Of a stretch of 64,000 bases of DNA, positions 29,684-39,157 are shown piece by piece. The stretch comes from Hyphomicrobiales bacterium (GTDB lineage: Bacteria; Pseudomonadota; Alphaproteobacteria; Rhizobiales; Aestuariivirgaceae): the NCBI GenBank assembly GCA_016793355.1, contig JAEUMG010000109.1:1-64000 (forward strand), given 5' to 3'. How positions within the stretch are numbered: position 1 is the first letter of the stretch; every line of letters starts with the position of its first letter. The notes below the pieces were generated by a model, which searched no databases, had not been told where the DNA came from, and was given only the letters and a program-made list of their open reading frames with translations. A program made the translations under genes and the position numbers.

Positions 29684-30442
29684 TTAGCCGAGTGCGCTCC
29701 ACAGGACGGCGCCTCCCCAGATGCAGAGGATCAAGCCGGTGAAGCGGCTAATCTGCCAGCGTGGCGGCAGGAGCTTTTCGACGAGGATGTAGGCCGCGAG
29801 TCCGGCTATCCATTTCGGCTCCATGACACCGCCATAGAAAAGCACCGCCATCAGGACGGCGCAGCAGCCGACGCAAAATAGCCCGTGGTCAAATCCCATT
29901 CGTAGGGCCCCCGACACTCCCGGCCGCCAGTTGCGCGCGAAGGCGAAGAGAGGCAGCTGACATTTGCGCAGGCAGGCCTCTTTCAGCGGCGTCAGCTGAT
30001 AGAGACCAGCCGCGATCAACAGTATGCCTCCGGCTGTCCGGCTGGTGGTCGCAAACATCGGATTGAGCCGCAGGATGTCGTCGGCGGCCATCTGCAATGC
30101 GACCGCTCCCAGAGCAAAGCCCGTCCAGACGAGCGCGTAGCCCGCGGCGAAGGCGAGCATGCGCGCCGGCGCGTCGGTGCCGTCAAGCCGCCGCGACACG
30201 GCGCCGAAGGTCAGGATGGCAGGCGCGGCGGAAGGCAGCATCATCGCCAGCATCATCGTCCACCACATCACGAAGAGAAGGACGATCCACTGGGCCGAAA
30301 CGCGCAGCGGCATCATCATCATGAGCGCGTCGCCCGAGCGCAGCATGAAGTAGCTGCTTATGACGATGACGATGAGCAGGGCGACGAGAACGATGGCACG
30401 CTCGCGCCGTGCCAGACTCTCGACCGCCCCGGCGGAACTCAC
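29684..30442 (-). CDS. DUF2182 integral membrane protein
   Basis: A 252-residue membrane protein with about six helices. MWWTMMLAMMLPSAAPAIL and GFDHGLFCVGCCAVLMAV are typical of the DUF2182 family, called predicted metal-binding membrane proteins. The YQLTPLKEACLRKC stretch lies between helices. It begins with GTG overlapping the stop of the DUF1326 gene (GTGA), so the two are translated as a unit. The function is unknown; association of these two families suggests they work together. Confidence 0.8.
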   Translation of the reverse strand: MSSAGAVESLARRERAIVLVALLIVIVISSYFMLRSGDALMMMMPLRVSAQWIVLLFVMWWTMMLAMMLPSAAPAILTFGAVSRRLDGTDAPARMLAFAAGYALVWTGFALGAVALQMAADDILRLNPMFATTSRTAGGILLIAAGLYQLTPLKEACLRKCQLPLFAFARNWRPGVSGALRMGFDHGLFCVGCCAVLMAVLFYGGVMEPKWIAGLAAYILVEKLLPPRWQISRFTGLILCIWGGAVLWSALG

Positions 30443-31074
30443 CGGACGATACCGTCGCCCGTCAGATGAAGATTGGCCAGATGAGCGTGCTTGCCGACGG
30501 TATCGAGCGCGATCGGCGCGGTCGCCTTAACGGTTCCCGATGCAAACTGCGCTTCGACGAATTCGAAGCTGTCGGCCAACGCGACCTTGGCGCGGTGTAC
30601 CGCCCCGGTAACCGGATTGCGGATAGGCTCGACCTTCGCGTCGACCACGCCCGGCACGCTGAATCTTCCCGTTGCTTGTGCCACATCGACCTCGAACTCG
30701 ATCGCCTCAATTCTGGGCTCGTACACAGTGTCGATCATCGATGCAAAGACCTGGAAGAAAGTGGCGCCCGGCTTGGTGTTCTGACCGGACATGATGGCGA
30801 GCAGGGCTTCACGCTGTGCGGGTGTGGCGCGGCGGTCGACGATCGGCTGGATCTCACCGTGTCCCTCGTGAATCGGACCCGGCCACGCCGCGACCGCCGC
30901 CCATCGCAGGCCGTCAAGCCGGAGGTCGCCGAAGTAGCCTTCTTCGATCTGCATGGCTACGGCGGCGCGGCAATCGCCGTATGTGGGAAGCGCATTGAAC
31001 TGGCACGGGCAACCATAAGAACAGTTGCAGGTTGCTATTTCCGGCCCGCGAATCATCCATTGGATATCCGCCAT
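30439..31074 (-). CDS. DUF1326 protein
   Basis: A 211-residue cytosolic protein of the DUF1326 family. The ATG at 31074 has a strong upstream site (aaaggag on the minus strand). Near the N-terminus, EIATCNCSYGCPCQFNALPTYGDC gives a cluster of five cysteines in two C-x-C-type pairs, likely a metal or disulfide site. A longer reading to 31227 lacks a good start and is rejected. The coupling to DUF2182 suggests the pair forms one system whose job is unknown. Confidence 0.78.
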   Translation of the reverse strand: MADIQWMIRGPEIATCNCSYGCPCQFNALPTYGDCRAAVAMQIEEGYFGDLRLDGLRWAAVAAWPGPIHEGHGEIQPIVDRRATPAQREALLAIMSGQNTKPGATFFQVFASMIDTVYEPRIEAIEFEVDVAQATGRFSVPGVVDAKVEPIRNPVTGAVHRAKVALADSFEFVEAQFASGTVKATAPIALDTVGKHAHLANLHLTGDGIVR

Positions 31075-31244
31075 GATTGTCTCCTTTGAGCGACCCCAGC
31101 AAGCGTGATCTTTAACATAACCGGCGCGCCCGGGGAATTGCCCGTTTTCGCTTTGGACAGGGCAACGGCTGGTGTAGACACTGCCGAACGGCCCCGGCGG
31201 ACAGACCCGCTTCGGGGCCGTTGCCATGCCGAAGGGAGAGTTTG

Positions 31245-32537
31245 ATGGCGAATGTCGCGGTCGTCGGAGCGCAATGGGGCGATGAAGGGAAGGGCAAGAT
31301 TGTCGATTGGCTGTCGGAACGCGCCGACATCGTGGTGCGATTCCAGGGCGGCCACAATGCCGGCCACACGCTGGTCATTGACGGCGTCACCTACAAGCTT
31401 TCGCTCCTGCCTTCCGGCATCGTCAGACCGGGCAAACTGTCGATCATCGGCAATGGCGTGGTGATCGATCCATGGGCGCTGGCTTCCGAGATCGACAAGC
31501 TCTCGGCGCAGGGTGTTGAAGTCACCCGCGACAATCTCCGGATCGCCGGCAACGCCACTTTGATCCTGCCCTTGCATCGCGACCTCGACCAGTTGCGCGA
31601 AACTGCGGCCGGAACGGCGAAAATCGGTACGACGGGGCGCGGCATCGGCCCGGCCTATGAGGACAAGGTCGGGCGGCGCGCCATCCGTGTAAACGACCTT
31701 GCGGATTTCAGGACCATCGGGCCGAAGGTGGAGCGGCTGCTCGCCCATCACAATGCGCTGCGGCGCGGGCTGGGCCAGCCCGAGATCGATGCGCGCTCGC
31801 TCATCGATCAGCTCGCGGAAATCGCGCCGCACGTGCTTGCCTATTCAGATGCGGTGTGGAGCCTGCTCGACGAGGCGCGCCGCGATGGCAAGCGTATACT
31901 ATTCGAGGGTGCGCAAGGGATACTCCTCGACATCGATCACGGCACCTACCCCTATGTGACATCTTCCAACACGGTTGCGGGCCAGGCGGCTTCGGGCTCG
32001 GGTCTTGGACCCTCGGCGATCGGCTATGTCCTGGGTATCGCCAAGGCCTACACGACGCGCGTGGGATCCGGGCCGTTCCCGACCGAGCAGGACAACGAGA
32101 TCGGCGAGACCATCGGGGCGCGCGGCCGCGAATTCGGAACCGTCACGGGCCGCAAGCGCCGCTGCGGCTGGTTCGATTCGGTTCTGGTGCGGCAGGCAAT
32201 CAAGACCAGCGGCATTCATGGCATCGCGCTGACCAAGCTCGATGTTCTGGACGGTCTTGAAACAATAAAGGTGGCCGTCGGCTATCGCCTTGATGGACAG
32301 GAGCTTGCGCGCCTTCCGGCCGCCGAGGAAGCGCAAGCGCGGGTCGAGCCGATCTACGAGACCCTCGAAGGGTGGCGTGAATCGACGGCCGGCGCACGCT
32401 CCTGGGCGGACCTGCCGGCGCAGGCGATCAAATACGTGAAGTATCTCGAAGAACTGATCGAATGCCCGGTGGCGCTGCTCTCAACGAGCCCCGAACGCGA
32501 CGACACGATCCTGGTGACCGATCCCTTCGCGGATTGA
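31245..32537 (+). CDS. purA: Adenylosuccinate synthetase
   Basis: A 430-residue GTP-dependent enzyme with [20 protein letters not shown] at the N-terminus, [10 protein letters not shown], the [15 protein letters not shown] loop, [22 protein letters not shown] and [11 protein letters not shown]. It makes adenylosuccinate from IMP and aspartate in AMP synthesis. The ATG at 31245 with gaaggga upstream is preferred over the longer reading from 31221. Confidence 0.97.
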   Translation: MANVAVVGAQWGDEGKGKIVDWLSERADIVVRFQGGHNAGHTLVIDGVTYKLSLLPSGIVRPGKLSIIGNGVVIDPWALASEIDKLSAQGVEVTRDNLRIAGNATLILPLHRDLDQLRETAAGTAKIGTTGRGIGPAYEDKVGRRAIRVNDLADFRTIGPKVERLLAHHNALRRGLGQPEIDARSLIDQLAEIAPHVLAYSDAVWSLLDEARRDGKRILFEGAQGILLDIDHGTYPYVTSSNTVAGQAASGSGLGPSAIGYVLGIAKAYTTRVGSGPFPTEQDNEIGETIGARGREFGTVTGRKRRCGWFDSVLVRQAIKTSGIHGIALTKLDVLDGLETIKVAVGYRLDGQELARLPAAEEAQARVEPIYETLEGWRESTAGARSWADLPAQAIKYVKYLEELIECPVALLSTSPERDDTILVTDPFAD

Positions 32538-32674
32538 CCGGCCGCAAGCCAGGGTGTTCACGACGCGATGGCTGGGGCGCGGATCGCGTCCATGGTACGG
32601 CGGCCGGTATCGCGCTCATGCCATGCCCCGAACGTCGCTTGCCAAATCGCCGCCAGCCGGGCGAAACTGCGGTC

Positions 32675-33784
32675 ATGCTGAAACGCCCCGATCAGGAGCT
32701 AGCCATTCGCCCGGCGAAGACCGGCGATGTTGCTCAAATGGCGGCGCTCGCAGAGGGCAAATCATCCGCCGCATTCATTCGCAACGTGCTGCACCGGAAA
32801 TCAGCCTGTGTTCTGGTGGCGGCTGCTGGGAAACGGATTCAAGGGTACGCCGTTGTGCTCTTCCGCCCCGCGACATCGGTGGCGCGGATCCATTCGGTTG
32901 TGGCCGACCCAGAGCTTCGCAGCCGCCATGTCACCGACGCTCTTGTCCGCACCGCCGAGGAGGAAGCGCGCAGGCGCAGCGCCATCTTCCTGCGCATCGA
33001 GATTGGCGCCGAAGCCTGCCAGTCAAGCGAGCCCTATCTGGACCTCGGCTATCGCAAATTCCGGGGCTATCTCGACTACTACGACCGCGCCGGATCCGTC
33101 ACGCGCCTGGAAAAATCGCTGAGCATTCCGGCGCCGCGTACAAAGCGCAACGTGCCGTTTTACCATCAGACGACCGATTTCACCTGCGGGCCATGCGCCC
33201 TGATGATGACGATGGCGGGACTCGGATCGAATGAGCCCATGTCGCGCGAATTGGAATTTCAGCTATGGCGTGAAGCAACATCGATCTATCTGATATCGGC
33301 TCCCGGCGGCTGCGATCCGATCGGGCTGGCGGTTGCGGCACGGCGGCGCGGCTTTGGCTGCGAGGTATACGTGAACCAACCCGGCCCCTATTTCACGCAA
33401 GTCCGCCAGGGCGCGCAGCGTCTCGATGTCATGAGCGAAGCACAGCGGATATTTGCCCGCCAGGCGGAAGAATTGAAAATCCCCGTCCGTCAGCACGAGC
33501 TCGGCATCGAAGATGCGAAGGCGGCGCTGACTGACGGGGCCATTGTCATAAGCCTGATATCGACACATCGCATGTATGGCGACCGTACGCCGCACTGGAT
33601 CGCCGTCTACGATCATGCCGACGGCTACTTCTTTGCTCACGATCCCTGGGTCGGCGCGGAAGACCTGGAACTGCCGATCCAGAAGGCAGGGATTGCGATT
33701 CCCGTCCCGGAATTCGCGCGCATGAGCGTGTGGGGTCGCTGCCAGCTCAAGGCGGCGCTCATCGTCAGGCAGCCGCGTCAATAG
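32675..33784 (+). CDS. GNAT acetyltransferase fused to a C39-like peptidase
   Basis: About 369 residues in two domains. The first 140 show a GNAT fold: IRPAKTGDVAQM, VVADPELRSRHVTDALVRTAEEEA. The second, from about 160 on, has a papain-like C39 layout: QTTDFTCGPCALMM with Cys171, then RTPHWIAVYDHADGYFFAHDPW with His307 and Asp323 as the likely triad. The family is annotated as GNAT/peptidase C39 in proteobacteria, often beside a RimK-like ligase, which is missing here. The ATG at 32675 is the first in frame ahead of the GNAT domain; the ribosome-binding site is weak, so the start is uncertain. Confidence 0.8.
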   Translation: MLKRPDQELAIRPAKTGDVAQMAALAEGKSSAAFIRNVLHRKSACVLVAAAGKRIQGYAVVLFRPATSVARIHSVVADPELRSRHVTDALVRTAEEEARRRSAIFLRIEIGAEACQSSEPYLDLGYRKFRGYLDYYDRAGSVTRLEKSLSIPAPRTKRNVPFYHQTTDFTCGPCALMMTMAGLGSNEPMSRELEFQLWREATSIYLISAPGGCDPIGLAVAARRRGFGCEVYVNQPGPYFTQVRQGAQRLDVMSEAQRIFARQAEELKIPVRQHELGIEDAKAALTDGAIVISLISTHRMYGDRTPHWIAVYDHADGYFFAHDPWVGAEDLELPIQKAGIAIPVPEFARMSVWGRCQLKAALIVRQPRQ

Positions 33785-33786
33785 GT

Positions 33787-34557
33787 TCAGAAATCGCGGT
33801 TCTGGACGAAGAAGCCGTAGAGGCTGGTCAACAGCGTGATCATGAAGAACGTCAGAAACCAGTTGACGGCGAGCTGCAGGATGAATCCCACAACCACACC
33901 TACGAAGGATCCGCTCAGACTAAGTGCCGCGATGACCGCGGCAGCCACAAGCGCCGCTGACAAGGTGATGAGAAACACGGCGGCGATGCGAGAGGAATTG
34001 CCCGCCGAAGCGCGCCACGCATCGGTGAAACGGTAGTCGATGATACCGAGTGCGATTGCCGGCAGCTTGAGTCCCAGCCTCAGGAAGCCGATCGATACGA
34101 CGATAAGAACGCCGATCGCGCTTCCCAGCGTTGCGAGCTGGGGAGCCAGCACGGCCGCGATGAAAACGAAGGGAATGGCGATGGCGATCGACGGCACGAT
34201 CAGCGCAATCATGATGAGCAGGCTGTTGCCGAAATAGCGCCAGACCTTCCCGTCAAGCCGGAAGGTGTCGAACATGCCCGGGATTTCGTCGAGCAGGATG
34301 TAACGGTGCCAATGCACCGCAAAGGACGAGTTGACGAGAAGGACGAGGAGAAGTGTCAGCGCATCGATGATGAAGAACTGGGCTTGCGGCGCCTCCGCAT
34401 CGGCAGTTCCGCGCGTTGACGCTAGTTGCGTGCTGAACGCCAGGACGAGGGCCACGATGATGTACCAGATCCAGCTCATGCGCAGGGCGACCATGCGGTT
34501 CAGCCAGACCGACTGAAAGGCATGGTTCAGGGCGGCGAGAATGGGCAACTGGCGCAT
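33787..34557 (-). CDS. Hypothetical polytopic membrane protein
   Basis: A 256-residue protein with about six membrane helices and short loops. SFAVHWHRYILLDE, then LDGKVWRYFGNSLL and FLRLGLKLPAIALGIIDYRFTDAWRAS are the conserved-looking loops. Its layout and some motifs match the plus-strand protein at 39158 (WQFVRIARLYLRDE; RFLVGLPAVALGE; DLWGFSKGESW), so the two look like paralogues. No function is known. It ends two bases from the convergent GNAT-C39 gene. Confidence 0.7.
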   Translation of the reverse strand: MRQLPILAALNHAFQSVWLNRMVALRMSWIWYIIVALVLAFSTQLASTRGTADAEAPQAQFFIIDALTLLLVLLVNSSFAVHWHRYILLDEIPGMFDTFRLDGKVWRYFGNSLLIMIALIVPSIAIAIPFVFIAAVLAPQLATLGSAIGVLIVVSIGFLRLGLKLPAIALGIIDYRFTDAWRASAGNSSRIAAVFLITLSAALVAAAVIAALSLSGSFVGVVVGFILQLAVNWFLTFFMITLLTSLYGFFVQNRDF

Positions 34558-34634
34558 GGCGTGTCCGGGTCCGGCAGGTCGGTCTGTCGCACCGACTTCA
34601 AGCGTCGGACGGGCGCAAATGCAACCTCAATCTG

Positions 34635-35441
34635 TCAAAGCCGGTTGGCGTTGATCTCGATGGCCGCAACCAGCCCGTTGATCGTCGAATAGGGCATGAC
34701 CGGCTTGGGCGGCGGGTCGATCGACGGCCAGGCCTCGCGCAGGCGCAAATAGGCATCTTCGATATTGGTGGCGATCTTGACCTCGCGCTTGCGCAATGCC
34801 GGAAGGGACCGGGCAAGAAGCCATCGCGCTTCCATGAGAAAGCCATAGCCGTTCTGAAACTCATGCAGATGCACGAGGTGCACCCCCTGCCAGGCCGCCT
34901 CGTATTGCTGTGCGGCCTCCTTGAAAAGCAGCAAGGCGAGTGAGAGGCTGAAGGTCACCGACTGCCGGCGATGTTCCGGAATCGTGTCATAGTCCTTCCA
35001 TATCCGCATTTCGGCCGGGCGCATCGCAGCGAGCAGACCCATCTGGCCGTGTTCGGCATTCGCGGCCGCATTGACCTCGGCAAGTTCTATGCGCAGCGAC
35101 GGAAGCCCGCGGCGGGCGAGTTCAGGCTCAAGCGGCGGCAGGCTGACGTGCAGGGCATGCGAGGTATGAGCCGCGGCCTCCCTGAACCGGCCCTGGGAGG
35201 AAAGCACCTTGGCTGCCGCTAAGTGGCCCCGCAGCATGTGCAGCCGCAAGGCAAAGGCAAGGTCGGAATCGAGGAGCGCGAGTTCGCCCGCATCGAGTTC
35301 GTCCGGTTCGGCATGCACCTGCAGTTGCGCCTCTGGCCCATATGCGGTGTGCTGCGCATTGGCCGCCGGCGCAAGCAGGGGAACAGCCGCGCCGCCTGCG
35401 ATGGCGGCCGCCAGCATGATCAGCCGCCACGGCGCCCTCAC
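34635..35441 (-). CDS. Hypothetical secreted helical protein
   Basis: A 268-residue protein with a signal peptide (LIMLAAAIAGGAAVPLLAPAANA) and a GTG start that overlaps the stop of the GGDEF/EAL gene (GTGA), so it is translated with it. The mature part is nearly all helix with many leucines, histidines and alanines. It contains HMLRGHLAAAKVL and HEFQNGYGFLMEARWLL, which hint at a metal-binding helical bundle. I do not recognise the family. Confidence 0.65.
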   Translation of the reverse strand: MRAPWRLIMLAAAIAGGAAVPLLAPAANAQHTAYGPEAQLQVHAEPDELDAGELALLDSDLAFALRLHMLRGHLAAAKVLSSQGRFREAAAHTSHALHVSLPPLEPELARRGLPSLRIELAEVNAAANAEHGQMGLLAAMRPAEMRIWKDYDTIPEHRRQSVTFSLSLALLLFKEAAQQYEAAWQGVHLVHLHEFQNGYGFLMEARWLLARSLPALRKREVKIATNIEDAYLRLREAWPSIDPPPKPVMPYSTINGLVAAIEINANRL

Positions 35442-37450
35442 AGGCGTGCCTCGTCGGGCAGTTTCGCGGGCTTGCGAGCGCGCTTGGACAATCCTGGCTT
35501 CTTCGAGAGACTCTTGGTGAAGTCCTTGAGGATGATGCCGGCGACCTCGGTGCTCGGAACCGGGCGGCTGAAAAGATAGCCTTGCGCAAGTTGGCAGCCG
35601 GCACGCTCCAGGAAGCGCGCCTGCTCGGCGGTCTCGACACCCTCTGCCGTCATCGGCACGCTGAGATAGCGGCCGAGAGAAATGATGGTCCTCAAAATTC
35701 CAGGCGCGCTTGGTGTGGCTTCGATGGCACGGATGAACGACTGATCGATCTTGATCTTCGAGAAGGGGAACTGCCAGAGATAGCTCAGGCTCGAATAGCC
35801 GGTGCCGAAATCATCGAGCGAAACCGCGATGCCCATGTCGCGCAGAACCTGCAGCTGCTCCTTGACCACATCTACATTGCCAAGCAGCAAGCCCTCGGTG
35901 ACTTCGAGCTCGAGCCGGTAGGCGGGAAAATTGCTGGCATCGAGTGCGCGGCGCAGCACGCTGATCAACTGGCCGGAATTGAACTGCAATGGCGACAGAT
36001 TGACGGACACCGTCAGGTCGGGGGGCCAGAAGCTTGCCGTATGGCAGGCTTCCTCAAGACACCAGGCGCCGATCTTCTGGATGTCGCCGGTCTTTTCGGC
36101 AACCGGGATGAAGTCCGCCGGGGAGATCATGCCCTTCTCGGGATGATTGAGCCGGATGAGGGCCTCGAAACCGCGCAACTTCTTCGTCTTCAGTTCGATG
36201 ATCGGCTGATAGTAAAGTTCGAAATAATTCCGCTCATAAGCCTCGGTGATCGTCTGTTCGAGATCGCGCTGCTTCTGCGTCTGGCGCTCGGTTTCGGCGG
36301 CAAAGAACCGATAGCAATTGCGGCCGGCCTCGATGGCCTCCTCCAGGGCGATGCTCGCCGCTGTCCACAGGCGCGATGCATCGTTGCCATCATCGGGAAT
36401 CAAGGCGACACCGACGCTGACCGGCGAGTTCAGCACATGATCTTCCCATTCGACCGGCCTTGACAGGACCTCCACGATTTTGCGCGCCATATGCGCGGCG
36501 TCGATCGTATCGGCGATGCGGGGAAGGAACGCGGCAAACTGCCCGCTATTGACCCGCGCGACGGTCGCCTGCGCGAAGGGCTCCTCGACAATGCGCGCCG
36601 CCATTTCCTTCAGGAACGTGTCGCCTGCGGTGGGGCCGAAATTGTCAGTCGCCAGTTTGAAGCCGTTGAGATCGATCTGGAAGACAGCGGCGCGCTGTGC
36701 GCTCTCGCCGCGCCCGGCGAGCAGGCCACCCAGTCTTTCCAGCCAGGCACCGCGATTGAGCAGGCCCGTCGCCATGTCGAAATGGGACAGATAGTTCAAC
36801 TGGCGTTCGGCGATCTGCTTCTGACGGGTGCGATACCAGAAGCCGAGCGCCGGACCGGCCGCGAGGATTGCGCCGATGATCAGCGCAAGGCTCGTCATTG
36901 ACGACATGAACAGGCGCTGCCTGGCGGTCTGGTCGACCTTGATCTCAAGCCAGCCGTCCAGATTTCCCTGGGTCCCGATGGGGAGGAGGGCGTCGGAGTA
37001 TATTTCAGGACCGCTCGAAGCGCCGCTCTCATTGACAAAAATGACGCGCTTGCGATCTTTGCGCGCAGGCAGGAATTCAGGCCGGTTCGAGAAGATGTTG
37101 TAGTCAAAGGTATGGGTGCGGCCGAGTTCCTTGGATCTGAGAATGAGCTTGCCGTCCGGATCGTAGATCGAGAAATCATAGACGCGGCCGACCTGACGGG
37201 CCTGCTCGAAGAAGATCACCGATTCGGTTGAGGGCAACTCGCCCTGGGCGATCTCGGACAGATCGGGCACGTTGGATACGATGTAGTTTGCCCACTCTTC
37301 GGTAACCATTTCGGCGTCCGATTCGAGCAGTTTTGTCGTGGCGCGGTTGACGAATGCAACGCCGATGCCTGCGATCAGGGCGCAGAACAACGCTACGGCC
37401 GCAAATGAGCCGTATTTGCTTCTCAACATCGCTTTGAGGGTTGTCCCCAT
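35438..37450 (-). CDS. Membrane-bound EAL phosphodiesterase with degenerate GGDEF
   Basis: A 670-residue signalling protein. A membrane helix (about 15-35), a periplasmic sensor (about 36-180) and a second helix (about 183-205) precede a GGDEF-like domain whose signature is NSGQF at 301-305 instead of GGDEF, so cyclase activity is unlikely. The EAL domain (about 400-640) keeps Glu429 in GFEALIR, NLSPLQF, DDFGTGYSSL at 546 and EGVET, so c-di-GMP hydrolysis is expected. It is coupled by overlap to the secreted protein downstream. Confidence 0.88.
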   Translation of the reverse strand: MGTTLKAMLRSKYGSFAAVALFCALIAGIGVAFVNRATTKLLESDAEMVTEEWANYIVSNVPDLSEIAQGELPSTESVIFFEQARQVGRVYDFSIYDPDGKLILRSKELGRTHTFDYNIFSNRPEFLPARKDRKRVIFVNESGASSGPEIYSDALLPIGTQGNLDGWLEIKVDQTARQRLFMSSMTSLALIIGAILAAGPALGFWYRTRQKQIAERQLNYLSHFDMATGLLNRGAWLERLGGLLAGRGESAQRAAVFQIDLNGFKLATDNFGPTAGDTFLKEMAARIVEEPFAQATVARVNSGQFAAFLPRIADTIDAAHMARKIVEVLSRPVEWEDHVLNSPVSVGVALIPDDGNDASRLWTAASIALEEAIEAGRNCYRFFAAETERQTQKQRDLEQTITEAYERNYFELYYQPIIELKTKKLRGFEALIRLNHPEKGMISPADFIPVAEKTGDIQKIGAWCLEEACHTASFWPPDLTVSVNLSPLQFNSGQLISVLRRALDASNFPAYRLELEVTEGLLLGNVDVVKEQLQVLRDMGIAVSLDDFGTGYSSLSYLWQFPFSKIKIDQSFIRAIEATPSAPGILRTIISLGRYLSVPMTAEGVETAEQARFLERAGCQLAQGYLFSRPVPSTEVAGIILKDFTKSLSKKPGLSKRARKPAKLPDEARL

Positions 37451-37593
37451 CTCGCCCTGAATCTTAGCTAGCCGCCGCTTCTAGCGCCTGGTTGGCAAAC
37501 CGCCGGTAAAGGCTGGCGGAATCATCCCGATTAGCGTGTGGCATAGTTGATGAGCCGTTGTCATCGATACCGAAAAACTGCTGTTAATTGTTC

Positions 37594-38181
37594 ATGAACC
37601 ATTCCCTCCCGCGTTCCGGTCTGGCGCCGCTCCTGTTTCTCGCCGTTTTCCTGCTTACGGGCCTTCCGGCCATGGCGGGCTATCGCGATTATGCCCATGG
37701 TCTCGTCGATTCTTTGCCCAAGGGCACTGTTCTGCGCCCTGATCTTGAAGCCGTGCTCGATGAAATGGCCTCCGCCTACCGCAAGAGCAAGTCCCGGTCC
37801 CCACTCGAAGCCAGCGACCAGCTTCGGGAGGCGGCGCGGGCCCAGGCGATCGATAACATGCGGCGCGGGAAATCGAGCCACAGGTCGGGCAGGGGCGAGG
37901 AATTCAGCACCCGCTTTGCCGCCTATGTCGACGATCCTGACCTTTATCCGGCGCGCGGCGAAAATGCCGCCAGCGACCGGCGCGACGACGCGGCGGATGC
38001 GGCAAAGGCGCGGCGCCTCTTCAAATCCTGGCTTGAGAGTTCCGGCCATCGCCGCAATCTGATGTCGCGCGACTATGAATTCGTGTCGACCGGCGTCGTC
38101 CAGCGCGGCTCGGAATTATGGGCGGTGCAGATCTTCTGGTCCAAGCCCCGCGCGCAGAAGAACATATTTCAGATTCAATAG
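37594..38181 (+). CDS. CAP-domain secreted protein
   Basis: A 195-residue protein with a signal peptide ending near GLPAMA and a CAP (SCP/PR1) domain. The conserved SSGHRRNLMSRDYEFVSTGVVQRGSELWAVQIF is the C-terminal half of that fold; the N-terminal half has AARAQAIDNMRRGKSSH. The usual His-Glu-His-type residues are partly altered, so catalysis is uncertain. The ATG at 37594 is preferred over TTG at 37588. It is divergent from the EAL gene. Confidence 0.82.
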   Translation: MNHSLPRSGLAPLLFLAVFLLTGLPAMAGYRDYAHGLVDSLPKGTVLRPDLEAVLDEMASAYRKSKSRSPLEASDQLREAARAQAIDNMRRGKSSHRSGRGEEFSTRFAAYVDDPDLYPARGENAASDRRDDAADAAKARRLFKSWLESSGHRRNLMSRDYEFVSTGVVQRGSELWAVQIFWSKPRAQKNIFQIQ

Positions 38182-38182
38182 T

Positions 38183-39067
38183 TCAGAACGCGTAGTCCGG
38201 CCGCTTTTCGGGCGCCGTCTGCTGCGCGAAGAAGGACGCGGCTGTCGGCTTCTGCGGCAGTTCCATCGCATAGCCGATAGAGCGGACCCGGTTGGTTTTT
38301 TCACCGCGCACGATCAGCCCCTCGAATTTGCTCGGCACGGGATTGGGCGCGTAAGGCTGTGCGTCCTCAGCGGTATAGACGGTGATGAAAAGCGTGCGCG
38401 GCTGCGTAGAGTGATTGGGCGCCGAACCGTGGAGCAAACGGGTGTGCATGAAGCAGCAGGAGCCCACCGGGCCCATGCAGCGCAGGGCCTTGCGCCGGCT
38501 CGCTTCGGCGACATCATCGCCAACCGCCGCGGTGAACTTGCCACCGTGCCACAGGCTGTGGATCGGGCCGCGATGCGTGCCGCCGACGACTTCGAGCGGT
38601 CCATTGTCGGCGGTGACGTCGTCGATGAAGAGCAGAGCCGTGACAATGTCGTCATTGGAATGCGGCGTGAACGGAAAATCCTGATGCCACTTCACCTCCG
38701 TCTTCGAGCCCGGCAACTTCGAATTGATCTTGCTGTGGTGGAACTTGACATTGGGGCCGATGAGGTCGGCGACCATGTCGGTCATGCGCGAATCCGCCAT
38801 GCAATCGTAATAGGCCTGGGATACCTCAACGGGTGAGTTCACGCGACGCAGGGCCGGCTTTTCCGCCGTATGGCCGCCCTCGAGATCGAAACGAGGCCGC
38901 CCGTCCATGATCTCGCCGAAGGGCGCCGTGTTGCTTCGGCTTTCCTCGACCCAGGCGTTGAAGTCGTCGCGCAGCGCTGCGAGCTGAGGCCCCCTGATGA
39001 CATTCTCGACCATGAGATATCCGTCAAGCCAGAAGGCGTCGATCTGTTCGCGGGACAAGGCAGCCAT
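38183..39067 (-). CDS. Phytanoyl-CoA dioxygenase (PhyH) family protein
   Basis: A 294-residue Fe(II)/2-oxoglutarate dioxygenase-like protein. The iron ligands are in place: His128 and Asp130 in VKWHQDFPF and His213 in RLLHGSAPNHS, with Arg224 (QPRTLF) for 2-oxoglutarate. FHHSKINSKLPG precedes the first ligands. The ATG at 39067 has ggagg upstream on its strand. The substrate is unknown; family members hydroxylate alkyl chains, ectoine or alkaloid-like compounds. Confidence 0.88.
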   Translation of the reverse strand: MAALSREQIDAFWLDGYLMVENVIRGPQLAALRDDFNAWVEESRSNTAPFGEIMDGRPRFDLEGGHTAEKPALRRVNSPVEVSQAYYDCMADSRMTDMVADLIGPNVKFHHSKINSKLPGSKTEVKWHQDFPFTPHSNDDIVTALLFIDDVTADNGPLEVVGGTHRGPIHSLWHGGKFTAAVGDDVAEASRRKALRCMGPVGSCCFMHTRLLHGSAPNHSTQPRTLFITVYTAEDAQPYAPNPVPSKFEGLIVRGEKTNRVRSIGYAMELPQKPTAASFFAQQTAPEKRPDYAF

Positions 39068-39157
39068 GGCGCAACCTCCGTATTGTGACGCTAGCAGACA
39101 CGGTTTTTGCGGCACTGTCGAGGTGACATGAGACAGCCTTCCTGACACATTGCGCCG

